A stretch of DNA of 44,980 nucleotides from Pseudomonas sp. UMAB-08 (lineage in GTDB: Bacteria; Pseudomonadota; Gammaproteobacteria; Pseudomonadales; Pseudomonadaceae), in the NCBI RefSeq assembly GCF_900095225.1, contig NZ_LT607425.1, forward strand, positions 1-44,980. The letters run 5' to 3'. A program made the translations under genes and the position numbers. The notes beneath the pieces were generated by a model, which saw nothing but the letters and a program-made list of their open reading frames with translations, did no database searches and was not told the DNA's origin. The number at the start of each line of letters is the position of its first letter. The first letter of the stretch is position 1. Shown here one piece after another: positions 1-8,803 of this stretch.

Positions 1-27
1 GTAGGTCATCGTCAAGATTAAATTCCG

Positions 28-64
28 AAACCCCTGTCTGCTTATGCAGACAGGGGTTTTGTTT
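28..64 (+). terminator. Rho-independent terminator of a gene left of the window
   Basis: A perfect 14-bp stem (AAACCCCTGTCTGC, loop TTAT, then its reverse complement) ends in a short T run. It should end a transcript entering from the left. The A run on the 5' side means it may also work on the minus strand. From here to the first gene at 215 I see no coding sequence. Confidence 0.85.
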
Positions 65-214
65 GTGCGCCAGGAAAACATCCTCCCATCGAAAAACTCC
101 AGTCCGAAGGCATCGGGAACCTGTACTCGCATGCGGTGCCAAATTTGCGCGGCTATTTTTTGGGTAGACCACTAGAATGGGCCGCTATCCTTTCGTCTTT
201 GAGTCTCCAGTTCT

Positions 215-889
215 ATGCCCGATCAAGCCAACTCCAGCGGCCTGACCCAGGTGCCGCTAGATGAGTTGCCGCTCGATGATTTGGTGGCTTGTCATGAATG
301 CGATCTGCTCATGCGCAAGCCCGTGTTGTCCCGCGGCGAAAAAGCTCAGTGCGTGCGCTGTGGCTACGAGCTCTATGCCCAAAGGCACAATGTCGTTCAG
401 CGCAGCCTGGCATTAGTGATCGCGGCATTATTGCTATACATCCCCGCGAACTTTTTGCCCATCATGCATCTCAATCTACTGGGCCAAACCTCGGAAGACA
501 CGGTTTGGACGGGCGTGCTGGGATTATTCGATACCGGGATGCAAGGCGTCGCAGCGGTGGTGTTTCTGTGCAGCATGGGTATCCCGTTACTCAAATTGCT
601 CTGTCAGTTGGCTGTTTTGTTAAGTATTCGTTTGAATGTTGGCCGGAGCTTTGGCCTGCTGCTCTACCGTATTTACCATCACCTTCGTGACTGGGGCATG
701 CTTGAGGTATATCTCATGGGCGTGCTGGTCGCGCTGGTCAAGCTTTCCGACCTCGCTGAGCTGACTCTGGGCTTGGGGCTGGTATGTTTCATCGGCTTGT
801 TGTTGATTCAGGTCTGGCTTGAAGTGGCCATGTCACCCCACCAGATTTGGCAGGCGTTATCAGGGGAAGATGCAGATGCGGGCGATTGA
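215..889 (+). CDS. pqiA: PqiA-family inner-membrane protein, first of two
   Basis: This is a 224-residue paraquat-inducible protein A domain. Near the N-terminus is a zinc-ribbon pattern (CHEC, then CVRCGY about 25 residues later). Hydrophobic segments follow, the first with the family hallmark YIPANFLPIM. PqiA/LetA proteins are the inner-membrane partners of PqiB/LetB MCE tunnels that move lipids between the two membranes. E. coli PqiA and YebS (LetA) carry two such domains in one chain of over 400 residues. Here each domain has its own gene, and the second gene overlaps the end of this one. The next genes run in the same direction, so this is one operon. The exact substrate is not visible from sequence. 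Confidence 0.9.
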   Translation: MPDQANSSGLTQVPLDELPLDDLVACHECDLLMRKPVLSRGEKAQCVRCGYELYAQRHNVVQRSLALVIAALLLYIPANFLPIMHLNLLGQTSEDTVWTGVLGLFDTGMQGVAAVVFLCSMGIPLLKLLCQLAVLLSIRLNVGRSFGLLLYRIYHHLRDWGMLEVYLMGVLVALVKLSDLAELTLGLGLVCFIGLLLIQVWLEVAMSPHQIWQALSGEDADAGD

Positions 890-1499
890 TGCAGGGATTC
901 TGATTTGTGCGGAATGCCATGAACTCAACAAAGCTGAACCGGACAATGACGAGCTGAGGTGCTCTCGCTGCGGAGCCCAGGTACACCCTCGTCGCCCCGA
1001 TAGCATGAAGCGCACGTGGGCATTGCTGGTGACCGCCGCCATTTTGTATATCCCTGCCAATATGTTGCCGATCATGACCGTCAGCTCATTGGGGCAAGGC
1101 GATCCCTCGACCATCATGTCAGGCGTCATTCAGCTGATGCAGCATGGGATGTATCCGATCGCCATTGTGGTGTTCGTGGCCAGTATTCTAGTGCCCACGT
1201 TCAAATTGATCGGTCTGAGCCTACTGCTTTTCTCGGTACAGCGTCGTCAGCCCTTGTCAGCGCAACAGCGCATCATCATGTACCGCTTCATTGAGTTCAT
1301 CGGTCGCTGGTCCATGTTGGACATATTCGTGATCGCCATTCTTGTGGCCATGGTGAATTTTGGCCGAATCGCCAGTGTCGAAGCCAATCTTGGCGCGGTC
1401 GCTTTTGCCAGTGTGGTGATTTTGACGATGCTCGCCGCAATAACTTTTGATCCCCGACTTATTTGGGACAACACGGAGTCGGATGACGACCATGAGTGA
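876..1499 (+). CDS. pqiA: PqiA-family inner-membrane protein, second of two
   Basis: This is a 207-residue second PqiA domain with its own zinc ribbon (CAEC, then CSRCGAQ) and the hallmark YIPANMLPIM at the first membrane segment. I chose ATG 876 because AGGGGA lies 8 nt upstream. ATG 870 is only 2 nt from that site, and the longer frame from 819 would overlap the first gene by 71 nt. With 876 the overlap is 14 nt, which fits translational coupling. It pairs with the upstream one-domain PqiA to replace the two-domain protein of enterobacteria. Topology of the two halves should be complementary, but this is inference. Confidence 0.9.
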   Translation: MRAIDAGILICAECHELNKAEPDNDELRCSRCGAQVHPRRPDSMKRTWALLVTAAILYIPANMLPIMTVSSLGQGDPSTIMSGVIQLMQHGMYPIAIVVFVASILVPTFKLIGLSLLLFSVQRRQPLSAQQRIIMYRFIEFIGRWSMLDIFVIAILVAMVNFGRIASVEANLGAVAFASVVILTMLAAITFDPRLIWDNTESDDDHE

Positions 1500-3792
1500 T
1501 TTGCCTACCGCTAAAACCCGCCCTGCGTCCAATTGGTCTGCGATCTGGATATTGCCCTTGATTGCGTTGATCATCGGCGGGTGGCTCGGCTGGCGAGCGT
1601 ATAGCCAGTCAGGCATCGAGATTGAGGTCCGCTTTGAAAGCGGCGAAGGTATTCAGGCCAACAAGACCGAAGTGGTCTACAAAGGTATGTCTATCGGCAA
1701 GGTCAAGGCCTTGGCGCTGGATGATGAAGGCAATACCAAAGGCGTTATTGCAACCATTGAAGTGAACAAAGACGTCGAGCCGTCCCTACGGGCCAACAGC
1801 CGTTTCTGGCTGGTAAAACCGAGTGTCACGTTGGCCGGGATCACCGGTCTGGAAACGTTGGTGTCGGGTAACTACATTGCCGCAAGCCCTGGTGATGGCG
1901 AGCCAACACGCAAGTTCAAGGCGCTGGCAGAGGCGCCACCGCTGTCGGACAGATTGCCGGGTCTGCACTTGACCCTCAAGGCTGACCGTTTGGGTTCGCT
2001 GAACCGAGGCAGTCCGGTGTTCTACAAGCAGATCCAGGTCGGGCAGGTCAAAAGCTATGTCCTGTCGGAAGACCAGGGCACGGTCGAGATTAAAGTCTAC
2101 ATCCAGCCGACCTACGCCAATCTGGTGCGCAAACACACACGCTTCTGGAACGCCAGCGGCATTAGCATCGACGCCAACCTGTCTGGAGTGAAGGTACGCA
2201 GCGAATCGCTGGCTAGCATCGTTGCCGGCGGTATTGCCTTCGCGACGCCAGAGCACCGCAAAGACAGCCCACCCACCGACCCAAGTCTGCCTTTCCGTCT
2301 GTATGAGGACTTCGACGCCGCTCAAGCCGGAATCCGGGTCAAGCTCAAGCTGAGCGACTTCGAAGGTTTGCAGGCTGGCCGTACGCCCGTGATGTACAAG
2401 GGCATTCAAGTCGGCAACATGAAAACGCTCAAGGTTGATCCCGATCTTTCCAGCGCCACGGTCGAATTGGCCCTGGACCCTTTGGCCGAAGACTATCTGG
2501 TAGAAGGCACCCAGTTTTGGGTGGTCAAACCTTCAATTTCGCTGGCGGGTATTACGGGGCTGGAGGCATTGGTCAAAGGTAACTACATCGCGGTTCGCCC
2601 CGGCGATTTAGGTGCGCCGCCCAGACGCGATTTCGTCGCCAGAGCCAAGGCGCCGCCGCTGGACCTGCGCTCACCAGGTCTGCATATGGTGCTGTTCAGC
2701 GACACACTGGGCTCGCTGGATGTCGGCAGTCCCATCCTCTACAAGCAGGTGAAGGTCGGCTCAATCCAGAGCTATCAATTCTCCCGCGACCAGAAGCAAG
2801 TCGTGCTTGGCGTGCATATCGAGAAGGAATACGAAAATCTGGTCAATGGCTCGACGCGCTTCTGGAATGTCAGCGGCGTCACGCTGACGGGGGGCTTATC
2901 GGGTATTGAGGTCAAAAGCGAGTCTCTGCAAAGTTTGCTGGCGGGGGGAATATCCTTTGAAACACCGCTGGCCAAATCGCCGCTGAAAAAACGTATCCCT
3001 CGCTTCCGCTTGTTTGCCAGCCGTGATCTGGCCACACAGCGCGGGACCGAAATCACGATCAAAGTCGACCGTGCAGACGGTCTGCATCCCGGTACGGCAA
3101 TCCGCTTCAAAGGTCTGGATGTCGGTAAGGTCGAAGACGTTGATCTGACCAGTGATTTACAGGCAGTGATGCTGACGGCGCGGATCACCGAAGTCCCCGA
3201 CAAAATTGCCCGCGTGGGCACCGAGTTTTGGGTGGTCAAGCCAGAAGTGGGATTGATCAAAACCTCGAATCTCGAGACCTTGGTCACCGGCCAATACCTG
3301 GAAGTGTTGCCGGCCAGCAAAAGCACGGGACCGCAGAAAAGCTTTGTTGCGTTGAAAGACCCTCCGAACGCTTCTGCACGTGACGAGGGATTGAGCGTAG
3401 TCCTGAGCGCGCCACGTCGTGGCTCAATCAAGCCGGGTGTGCCGGTGACTTACCGTGAGGTGACCGTAGGCAAGGTGATGGGCTACGAGTTGGGCCAGAC
3501 AGCGGATCGTGTATTGATCCACATCCTGATCGAGCCGCGTTATGCGTCGTTGGTTCGGGGCGGCAGTCGTTTCTGGAACAGCAGTGGCTTCGGCGTCGAC
3601 TTCGGCTTGTTCCGAGGTGCAACCGTTCGTACGGAGTCGCTGGAGACGCTGATCGACGGCGGCATCGCGTTCGCCACACCGGAGGGGGAGCGCATGGGGG
3701 TTCAGGCGCGACCTGAGCAAACCTTCCCGTTGTTCGACAAAGCCGAGGATGAATGGCTGCAGTGGGCGCCCAAGATTTCTCTCGGGAAATAG
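1483..3792 (+). CDS. pqiB: PqiB/LetB-type MCE protein with six MCE domains
   Basis: This is a periplasm-spanning MCE protein of about 769 residues. One N-terminal membrane anchor (about residues 20-40) is followed by six MCE repeats. Each has the core pattern 'hydrophobic strand, G-L/I-x-x-G, V-x-Y-K, x-V-G-x-V'; examples are VVYKGMSIGKV, VFYKQIQVGQV, VMYKGIQVGNM, ILYKQVKVGSI, IRFKGLDVGKV and VTYREVTVGKV. E. coli PqiB has three such domains and LetB seven, so six is intermediate. Family members stack hexameric MCE rings into a tunnel for lipid transport between membranes. GGAG lies 4 nt before ATG 1483; ATG 1492 is the alternative. The start overlaps the end of the second pqiA. A strong hairpin follows the stop. 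Confidence 0.92.
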   Translation: MTTMSDLPTAKTRPASNWSAIWILPLIALIIGGWLGWRAYSQSGIEIEVRFESGEGIQANKTEVVYKGMSIGKVKALALDDEGNTKGVIATIEVNKDVEPSLRANSRFWLVKPSVTLAGITGLETLVSGNYIAASPGDGEPTRKFKALAEAPPLSDRLPGLHLTLKADRLGSLNRGSPVFYKQIQVGQVKSYVLSEDQGTVEIKVYIQPTYANLVRKHTRFWNASGISIDANLSGVKVRSESLASIVAGGIAFATPEHRKDSPPTDPSLPFRLYEDFDAAQAGIRVKLKLSDFEGLQAGRTPVMYKGIQVGNMKTLKVDPDLSSATVELALDPLAEDYLVEGTQFWVVKPSISLAGITGLEALVKGNYIAVRPGDLGAPPRRDFVARAKAPPLDLRSPGLHMVLFSDTLGSLDVGSPILYKQVKVGSIQSYQFSRDQKQVVLGVHIEKEYENLVNGSTRFWNVSGVTLTGGLSGIEVKSESLQSLLAGGISFETPLAKSPLKKRIPRFRLFASRDLATQRGTEITIKVDRADGLHPGTAIRFKGLDVGKVEDVDLTSDLQAVMLTARITEVPDKIARVGTEFWVVKPEVGLIKTSNLETLVTGQYLEVLPASKSTGPQKSFVALKDPPNASARDEGLSVVLSAPRRGSIKPGVPVTYREVTVGKVMGYELGQTADRVLIHILIEPRYASLVRGGSRFWNSSGFGVDFGLFRGATVRTESLETLIDGGIAFATPEGERMGVQARPEQTFPLFDKAEDEWLQWAPKISLGK

Positions 3793-3795
3793 AAC

Positions 3796-3835
3796 AGCCA
3801 ACGCGGTGTGCCAGGCACACCGCGTTGGCTTCTTT
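3796..3835. terminator. Shared terminator between pqiB and mksB
   Basis: A perfect 17-bp stem (AGCCAACGCGGTGTGCC and its reverse complement) with a one-base centre lies 3 nt after the pqiB stop and is followed by TTCTTT. It also sits just after the mksB stop on the other strand. It probably ends both converging operons. Confidence 0.85.
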
Positions 3836-3844
3836 AGCTGCACA

Positions 3845-6679
3845 TCAGGCCAGCACGGTCTCTGCTTCAGGATCTGCCGCCACCGCTTTCACCTCGTCAT
3901 GGCGACGGATATATTTCCAGTCGGCCTCGTCGATGTAAATGCCGTTAGGTCCGCTACCGCCTTCCAGATCAATCGCAACGTGTGCCGAGACCTGGGGTTT
4001 GACGCTGGCCAGAATCGGCACAAAGCCCAGCTGCAAACTGGTCTCCAGCAAGGCAGCCTGGTTTTTCTCGTCAATGTCGGCCGCTTCGTCGAGGTAGTAA
4101 GGCAGACGAATGCGCCCGGCTTGATCGCGATCCATCAAGTGCAGCAACAAATACATGTTGGTCAGCGCTTTGATGGTCATGGTCGTACCGTTGGACGCCG
4201 CACCATCGATGTCGGTATGGATTACCGGCGGGCCGTTAACCTTGGTGATCTCGAAGGCCAGTTCGAACAAATCCTTCAGCCCTAGCTGGTTATGATTCGC
4301 CGCCACCAGCCGCGCCAGATACTCCTTGGCTTCTTCGTTCTTGTTGTCCTGATCGGCACTTTGGCTGAGGTCGAACACCGACAACGTTTCGCCTTCTTCG
4401 TACTGACCCGCGCTGTGGATGATCTGGTCGATGTGTTTGAGTGCTTCCTTGTTCGGCGCCAGAACGATGCGGAAACTCGCCAGGTTGGACACCTGACGTT
4501 TGTTGATCTCGCGGTTGAACAGCGCCAGTTGATGCTCAAGGCTGTCGTAGTCGCTGCGAATATTACGCAAGGTCCGGGCGATATCGGTCACTGCCGCACG
4601 CCGTGCCTTACCCAGGGTCAGTGCTTCGTCCTGGCGATGTGCGTACGCGTTGATCAGCAAGTGCAGGCGACGTTCCATGTCATCTTCACTGTCGAACTTG
4701 GCCACGCCCTTGAGGCGTACTTGAGCGTAAAGCGCTTCAATTTGGCCATCACTGCGCTGCAAACCCTGCCAGCTGTCCTGATAGTCATTGAGCAGTGGCA
4801 GCAGGTTCTCCAGCGAATCATCCACCGACTCCATGAACGGCGTGCCGAACGGCATATCTGCAGGCAACAGCTGACGACGACGCAGGGCGTCATCCAGCGT
4901 GCGTTGTTTGGCTTCCATGTCGCCGATCTGCCGCCCGACCAGTTGCAGCTTTGCGGAGAGCTGTTGTACGCGTTCGGTGAAGGCATCGCTGGAGCGTTTG
5001 AGCTCGTCCTGCGCGGCTTCCATCTGCGCCAGCTGTTCGAGTTTCTCCGGCTCTTCCGCACTCAACGTCTGGCTGCGACGGAAGTCTTCCAGCGCTTTTT
5101 GCGCGTCCAATACCTGCTGGTACAGCGCTTCGGTCTGCGTTTTGCTCGCCGCCCGGTCCGACGCAACGGCCTGTTGGACTTTCAGCTGCTTGAGTTCTTT
5201 TTCCAGGCGCTCTTTCTGATCACGCAGTGCCGCACGGTCAGCCAGGGCTTGCAGCGCGGGCGGTTCAATGTGGGAAAGATTGATCGTCAGGCCCGGGACT
5301 TCGAAGCGCTCGCCTTTAAAGCTGTCGAGGATCAGCTCCAGTGACTTGACCCACGCGTCGCCATCATCGAGTGCAATACCCTGCTCACCGAGTGGCAGAC
5401 TGAATAACGCGCTATTGAACAAGCGCATCAACCGCTCGACATCCGGCTGCGAGAACTCTTCGCGCAAGCGGGCATAGCTGTTGTTGTCAGCGTGATCAAG
5501 TTGTTGCTTGACCGACTTCAGGCGTTTTTCCAGATCGCGCAGGCGCTCATCCAGGTCCTCGGCGCTGAACTGCCGGGACTGGGCCAGCGCACCGGCCAGT
5601 TCATCGTGAGCATCCTTGGCGGCCAGCAGTTGCTGCTCCAGGACCATGACGTCATCGACCAGCGCAAAGCGATGCTTGAGTACCGACAGCTCGCCGATCC
5701 AGCGCTGAATGCCGCTGATTTCCCGCTCCAGGCGCATCAGCTCCTGAGTCCCGCCACGCTGATCGTTTTGCAGCGAGTCCTGCTCGTTTCGGTAATGCTC
5801 GGCCTGGATCACCAGCTCTTCTTTGCGCGCATTGGAATAGTCCTGCCATGTGCCCAGTAGCGAATCGAGCAGCGGTGACAGGCGGTGCAGTTTGCCGCGC
5901 AGCACTTCCCGCTGCTTGACGCCAGAGGACAGGGCTTCGACCAGTGGACCGGCGAGGACGAGTGCGTTGTAGTCCTGTTCCATACGGCGCACGTCGCGGA
6001 AGGCTTCTTCGCACGCGGCGATGTAATCAACGCTGCCGGACCGCAAGCTGTGTTCAAAGGCATCAAGGAACAACTGCTTGAGTTTAGCCGCCGTGATTTC
6101 GCGCATATGCAGCAAGTTGATGAACAAGGCCCGGAAGGTTTTCAGGCTCTGTTCGCTGGTGGAGCGCAGCGGGATCAGGGTCAGGTCCAGCGGGATTGAC
6201 GTATGACCACCCACCAGCAGGCGACGCAGTTCGTCGGGCTTCAGCTCGTAGGCTTTCAGGCCCTGGCTTTCCAGGTTGCTGAAAAGCTCTTTCTGCCGCA
6301 AGCAGGTGTCATTTTTCTGATAGTGCGCCAGGTCCAGTTTGCCAGCGTAAGCAAAAAACTGGTGACCGAAACCACCGCCTGGCCCGCGCCCGACCACGCC
6401 AATCACATGCGGGCCGTGGGGCAGCGAGACTTCCACCAGGATGTAACTGGTGTCGGAGGCGAAATAGAAGCGCCGCGACTGTTCCAGGCTGTACTTGCCG
6501 AAACTCATGTCCGACATACGCGCCAGAATCGGGAATTGCAGGGCGTTGATCGAGGCGCTTTTGCCCAGGTTGTTCGCGCCGTACACCGACAAGGGGTGTT
6601 CCAGCGGGAACAGGCCGAGGCTGTAGCCAGCCGTGTTCAGCAGGGCAAAGCGGCGGATGCCGTAGCGTTCCTGGCTCAT
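3845..6679 (-). CDS. mksB: MksB, SMC-like ATPase of the MksBEF condensin
   Basis: This 944-residue SMC/MukB-like ATPase is the motor of the MksBEF chromosome condensin (JetC in Wadjet naming). The N-terminal head has Walker A (GANNLGKSASIN, about residue 35). The middle is long charged coiled coil rich in E, K, Q and L. The C-terminal head has Walker B (LPYYLDEAADID). It is much shorter than MukB, as is usual for MksB. Its ATG overlaps the mksE stop by 4 nt (ATGA), so it is the last gene of mksF-mksE-mksB. No JetD/MksG nuclease gene follows: the next gene converges from the pqi operon. The set therefore looks like the chromosome-organising three-gene form. Confidence 0.95.
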   Translation of the reverse strand: MSQERYGIRRFALLNTAGYSLGLFPLEHPLSVYGANNLGKSASINALQFPILARMSDMSFGKYSLEQSRRFYFASDTSYILVEVSLPHGPHVIGVVGRGPGGGFGHQFFAYAGKLDLAHYQKNDTCLRQKELFSNLESQGLKAYELKPDELRRLLVGGHTSIPLDLTLIPLRSTSEQSLKTFRALFINLLHMREITAAKLKQLFLDAFEHSLRSGSVDYIAACEEAFRDVRRMEQDYNALVLAGPLVEALSSGVKQREVLRGKLHRLSPLLDSLLGTWQDYSNARKEELVIQAEHYRNEQDSLQNDQRGGTQELMRLEREISGIQRWIGELSVLKHRFALVDDVMVLEQQLLAAKDAHDELAGALAQSRQFSAEDLDERLRDLEKRLKSVKQQLDHADNNSYARLREEFSQPDVERLMRLFNSALFSLPLGEQGIALDDGDAWVKSLELILDSFKGERFEVPGLTINLSHIEPPALQALADRAALRDQKERLEKELKQLKVQQAVASDRAASKTQTEALYQQVLDAQKALEDFRRSQTLSAEEPEKLEQLAQMEAAQDELKRSSDAFTERVQQLSAKLQLVGRQIGDMEAKQRTLDDALRRRQLLPADMPFGTPFMESVDDSLENLLPLLNDYQDSWQGLQRSDGQIEALYAQVRLKGVAKFDSEDDMERRLHLLINAYAHRQDEALTLGKARRAAVTDIARTLRNIRSDYDSLEHQLALFNREINKRQVSNLASFRIVLAPNKEALKHIDQIIHSAGQYEEGETLSVFDLSQSADQDNKNEEAKEYLARLVAANHNQLGLKDLFELAFEITKVNGPPVIHTDIDGAASNGTTMTIKALTNMYLLLHLMDRDQAGRIRLPYYLDEAADIDEKNQAALLETSLQLGFVPILASVKPQVSAHVAIDLEGGSGPNGIYIDEADWKYIRRHDEVKAVAADPEAETVLA

Positions 6680-7392
6680 GCGTCCATCTCCTGTTGCTCG
6701 GCGGCAATGGCGCGGGTCAGCGCCTGCGCTTCGGTTTCTTCAGGTTCGTCGAACTCGGCGAGATCCAGCGGGTCATCGGTTTCCAAGAGTTTTTCGTCGC
6801 TGTCGCTGTCATCGTCGATCAGGATCGGCGTGGGCAGTGGCAACACGCTGTGCAGGCTGGCCGCCAGATCACGGTCCTGTTGCACCGACAGGCAGACGTC
6901 GAGGAAACGGTGCATCGGCGGCAGGAAACGGTAGATGCCGTTTTCTTCGTTGGCAAAACCAAGCTGGGTCATGCGGCGCATAATTTTCTCTTCCAGCTCT
7001 TCCTGGGTTTGTACTTCGGCCTGCACAAATAGGTCGCGGTATTTTTCCAGCAACGAAGGCAGCTCATCACGGCCCAGGCTACCGCCGTCGAGCACGGCGA
7101 CCGGGTCGCGGCCCTGATCGGCCAAATGCTCGACGATGATGAAGGTGAACAGCACCAGGCGTTGCGCGGTCTTGTTTACCTGCGCGGCGGCCATTTCCGG
7201 GACGAAGTAATAGAAGCCGCGGGTGTCGCAGACCAGCTCAAAGCCCAAGGCCTTGAACAACGTGCGGTACTGGTCCTGGCAATTGGACAGCTGCGCATAC
7301 AGCTCTGGGTCGCGGCGGCTGATGTGGTAACCCTTGAACAGCTCGCGAAAGATCGGCGCCAGCTGGGACAGTTCGGATAGATCAAGATGCAT
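6676..7392 (-). CDS. mksE: MksE, accessory subunit of MksBEF condensin
   Basis: This is a 238-residue MksE (JetB-like) subunit. In the complex it binds the kleisin MksF and helps link the MksB heads. The sequence starts with a helical winged-helix-type region (around ELSQLAPIFRELF and HISRRDPELY). It ends in a very acidic tail rich in D and E (about residues 190-225), as MukE-type proteins often do. The start overlaps the end of mksF by 11 nt and the end overlaps the start of mksB by 4 nt, so the three proteins are translationally coupled. The N-terminus resembles P. aeruginosa MksE as I remember it. Confidence 0.92.
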   Translation of the reverse strand: MHLDLSELSQLAPIFRELFKGYHISRRDPELYAQLSNCQDQYRTLFKALGFELVCDTRGFYYFVPEMAAAQVNKTAQRLVLFTFIIVEHLADQGRDPVAVLDGGSLGRDELPSLLEKYRDLFVQAEVQTQEELEEKIMRRMTQLGFANEENGIYRFLPPMHRFLDVCLSVQQDRDLAASLHSVLPLPTPILIDDDSDSDEKLLETDDPLDLAEFDEPEETEAQALTRAIAAEQQEMDA

Positions 7393-8659
7393 GAGGGGTG
7401 CTCGCGGAATTCTCTAGGTGCTCGTCTCGACTAGAGAGCAGGGCGAAGGAGCGCAGGCTGACCTGATGCTCCTGCGTGTTGTAATCACGACGTTCCAGGC
7501 GCTCACGGGCAAAACGCTTGTCCCGCGACAGGCGTGAGAACCAGTACAGCAATTCGTCGGTGGCGCCGTCAGGTTCTTGCTCCAGCAGCCAAACCATCAA
7601 ATCCGGCATCGGCAGGGCGTCTTCGCAACGCTCCAGCATTTCTTTGACCGTGCGGGGGGCGCGCGGCGGCTCGCCTTTGCGTGTGACGTTGGCCTTGGGG
7701 AATTTCGCCGGTTTTGGTTCGAAGCGTGCCAGGGCATACACGTAGGCTTCAACCTGACTGGCGCTGCCCAGGAACGTGCTTTGTGGTCGAGTGAACATCG
7801 ACATAGCCGCTTGCGGCACGGCATCCAGCCCTTTACGGCGGATAGCAGAAAGCGCCAGCGCCGCACCACGGGTGACTGCGTTATGTCGGCGGGCTTCCTC
7901 ACGCAGCGGCAGCAGCAGCTCGCGGGCGTGACGCAGGGTCAGTTGAGCGCTGGTTTGCATTTCCAGGATGCGCGCGTGGGTACGCAGCAACATGTCGTCA
8001 TCGACCAGATGGCCCAGGCGCTGCTGTTCGGTGAGCAGGCGCAGCAGAACATTTTCCACCTTGCGCACGCCCTGTTCGAACGCCCCATCGGCGTTGACCA
8101 GCTGGATCATCGGTTCGATGTACTCGTCCCAGGTCGCCAGCACCTCGGCATAGCGCTGCCGCAGCGGAATCTGCCGGTCACTGGTCTTGGCCCGGTCCGC
8201 CACGGCGACCAGCGCCTGTTCATCATTGGCCAGCTTTTTCAGAACATCGCGCACGCGCATGTCCAGCAGGCGCAATTGCCGCGCCAGGTCGTTGGCATCG
8301 CGGATGTCGAACGCGTCCTGGATGTAGCCTGCCAGACGCTCCAGATGACGTAGATAGGCTTCGATCTCCAGGCACAGGCCAAGGCGATGCTCACGCCGTA
8401 GGTAGGACAGGAAGTCATGGATCTGTGCGTTCAGTTCAAAACGGTTAGGGCTTTTAGCCACCGGAACCAGAATATCCAGACGAATCCACACGTCCAGCAG
8501 GCTGGTGATGTCCTGTGGTGTGCTGTCCAGTTGCTGGGCGGCCAGTTGCAGGCGCAGTTCGCTCAGGCTCAAGGTGCCTTGGTCGAAGTGTTCGCACAGT
8601 GGCTCAAGGAGCGCCCAGTGTTCGGCAAGGGCGCGCAAGACGCGCTTAGGTTCGATCAT
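7382..8659 (-). CDS. mksF: MksF, kleisin subunit of MksBEF condensin
   Basis: This is a 425-residue MukF-like kleisin (JetA in Wadjet naming). It bridges the two MksB heads and binds MksE. It is mostly alpha-helical, with an N-terminal winged-helix-like part, a central helical bundle (dimer region) and a C-terminal basic and acidic part. It is first in the mksFEB operon; its promoter should lie in the 144-bp gap shared with the divergent holD gene. Its identification rests on position, length and helical character together with the clear MksB downstream, since kleisins have few fixed motifs. Confidence 0.9.
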   Translation of the reverse strand: MIEPKRVLRALAEHWALLEPLCEHFDQGTLSLSELRLQLAAQQLDSTPQDITSLLDVWIRLDILVPVAKSPNRFELNAQIHDFLSYLRREHRLGLCLEIEAYLRHLERLAGYIQDAFDIRDANDLARQLRLLDMRVRDVLKKLANDEQALVAVADRAKTSDRQIPLRQRYAEVLATWDEYIEPMIQLVNADGAFEQGVRKVENVLLRLLTEQQRLGHLVDDDMLLRTHARILEMQTSAQLTLRHARELLLPLREEARRHNAVTRGAALALSAIRRKGLDAVPQAAMSMFTRPQSTFLGSASQVEAYVYALARFEPKPAKFPKANVTRKGEPPRAPRTVKEMLERCEDALPMPDLMVWLLEQEPDGATDELLYWFSRLSRDKRFARERLERRDYNTQEHQVSLRSFALLSSRDEHLENSASTPHAS

Positions 8660-8782
8660 GGGAAGGCCGGTTGGTTGGCAAATAAAAGCAGCGATTGTAC
8701 TGCATCGGCTACCTGAGATTTCACCTCCGGGCGATCAACTGCGGCGGGAATCGGCGAAGGGCGGTAGAATCGCCCCCTTAAC

Positions 8783-8791
8783 TTATCCACA
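8783..8791 (+). promoter_or_regulatory. Perfect DnaA box touching the holD ribosome site
   Basis: TTATCCACA matches the strongest DnaA-box consensus at all nine positions. It lies 12 nt upstream of the holD start. Its last base is the first base of the Shine-Dalgarno word AGGTGG (8791-8796). It is in the mksF/holD divergent spacer. That DnaA acts here is inference; the match itself is direct. Confidence 0.6.
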
Positions 8792-8803
8792 GGTGGCTGA
8801 CCT

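Noticed and set aside
4292..5344. 350-residue open frame on the plus strand
   Set aside because: It is antisense to the MksB coiled coil, has no ribosome site and no motif.
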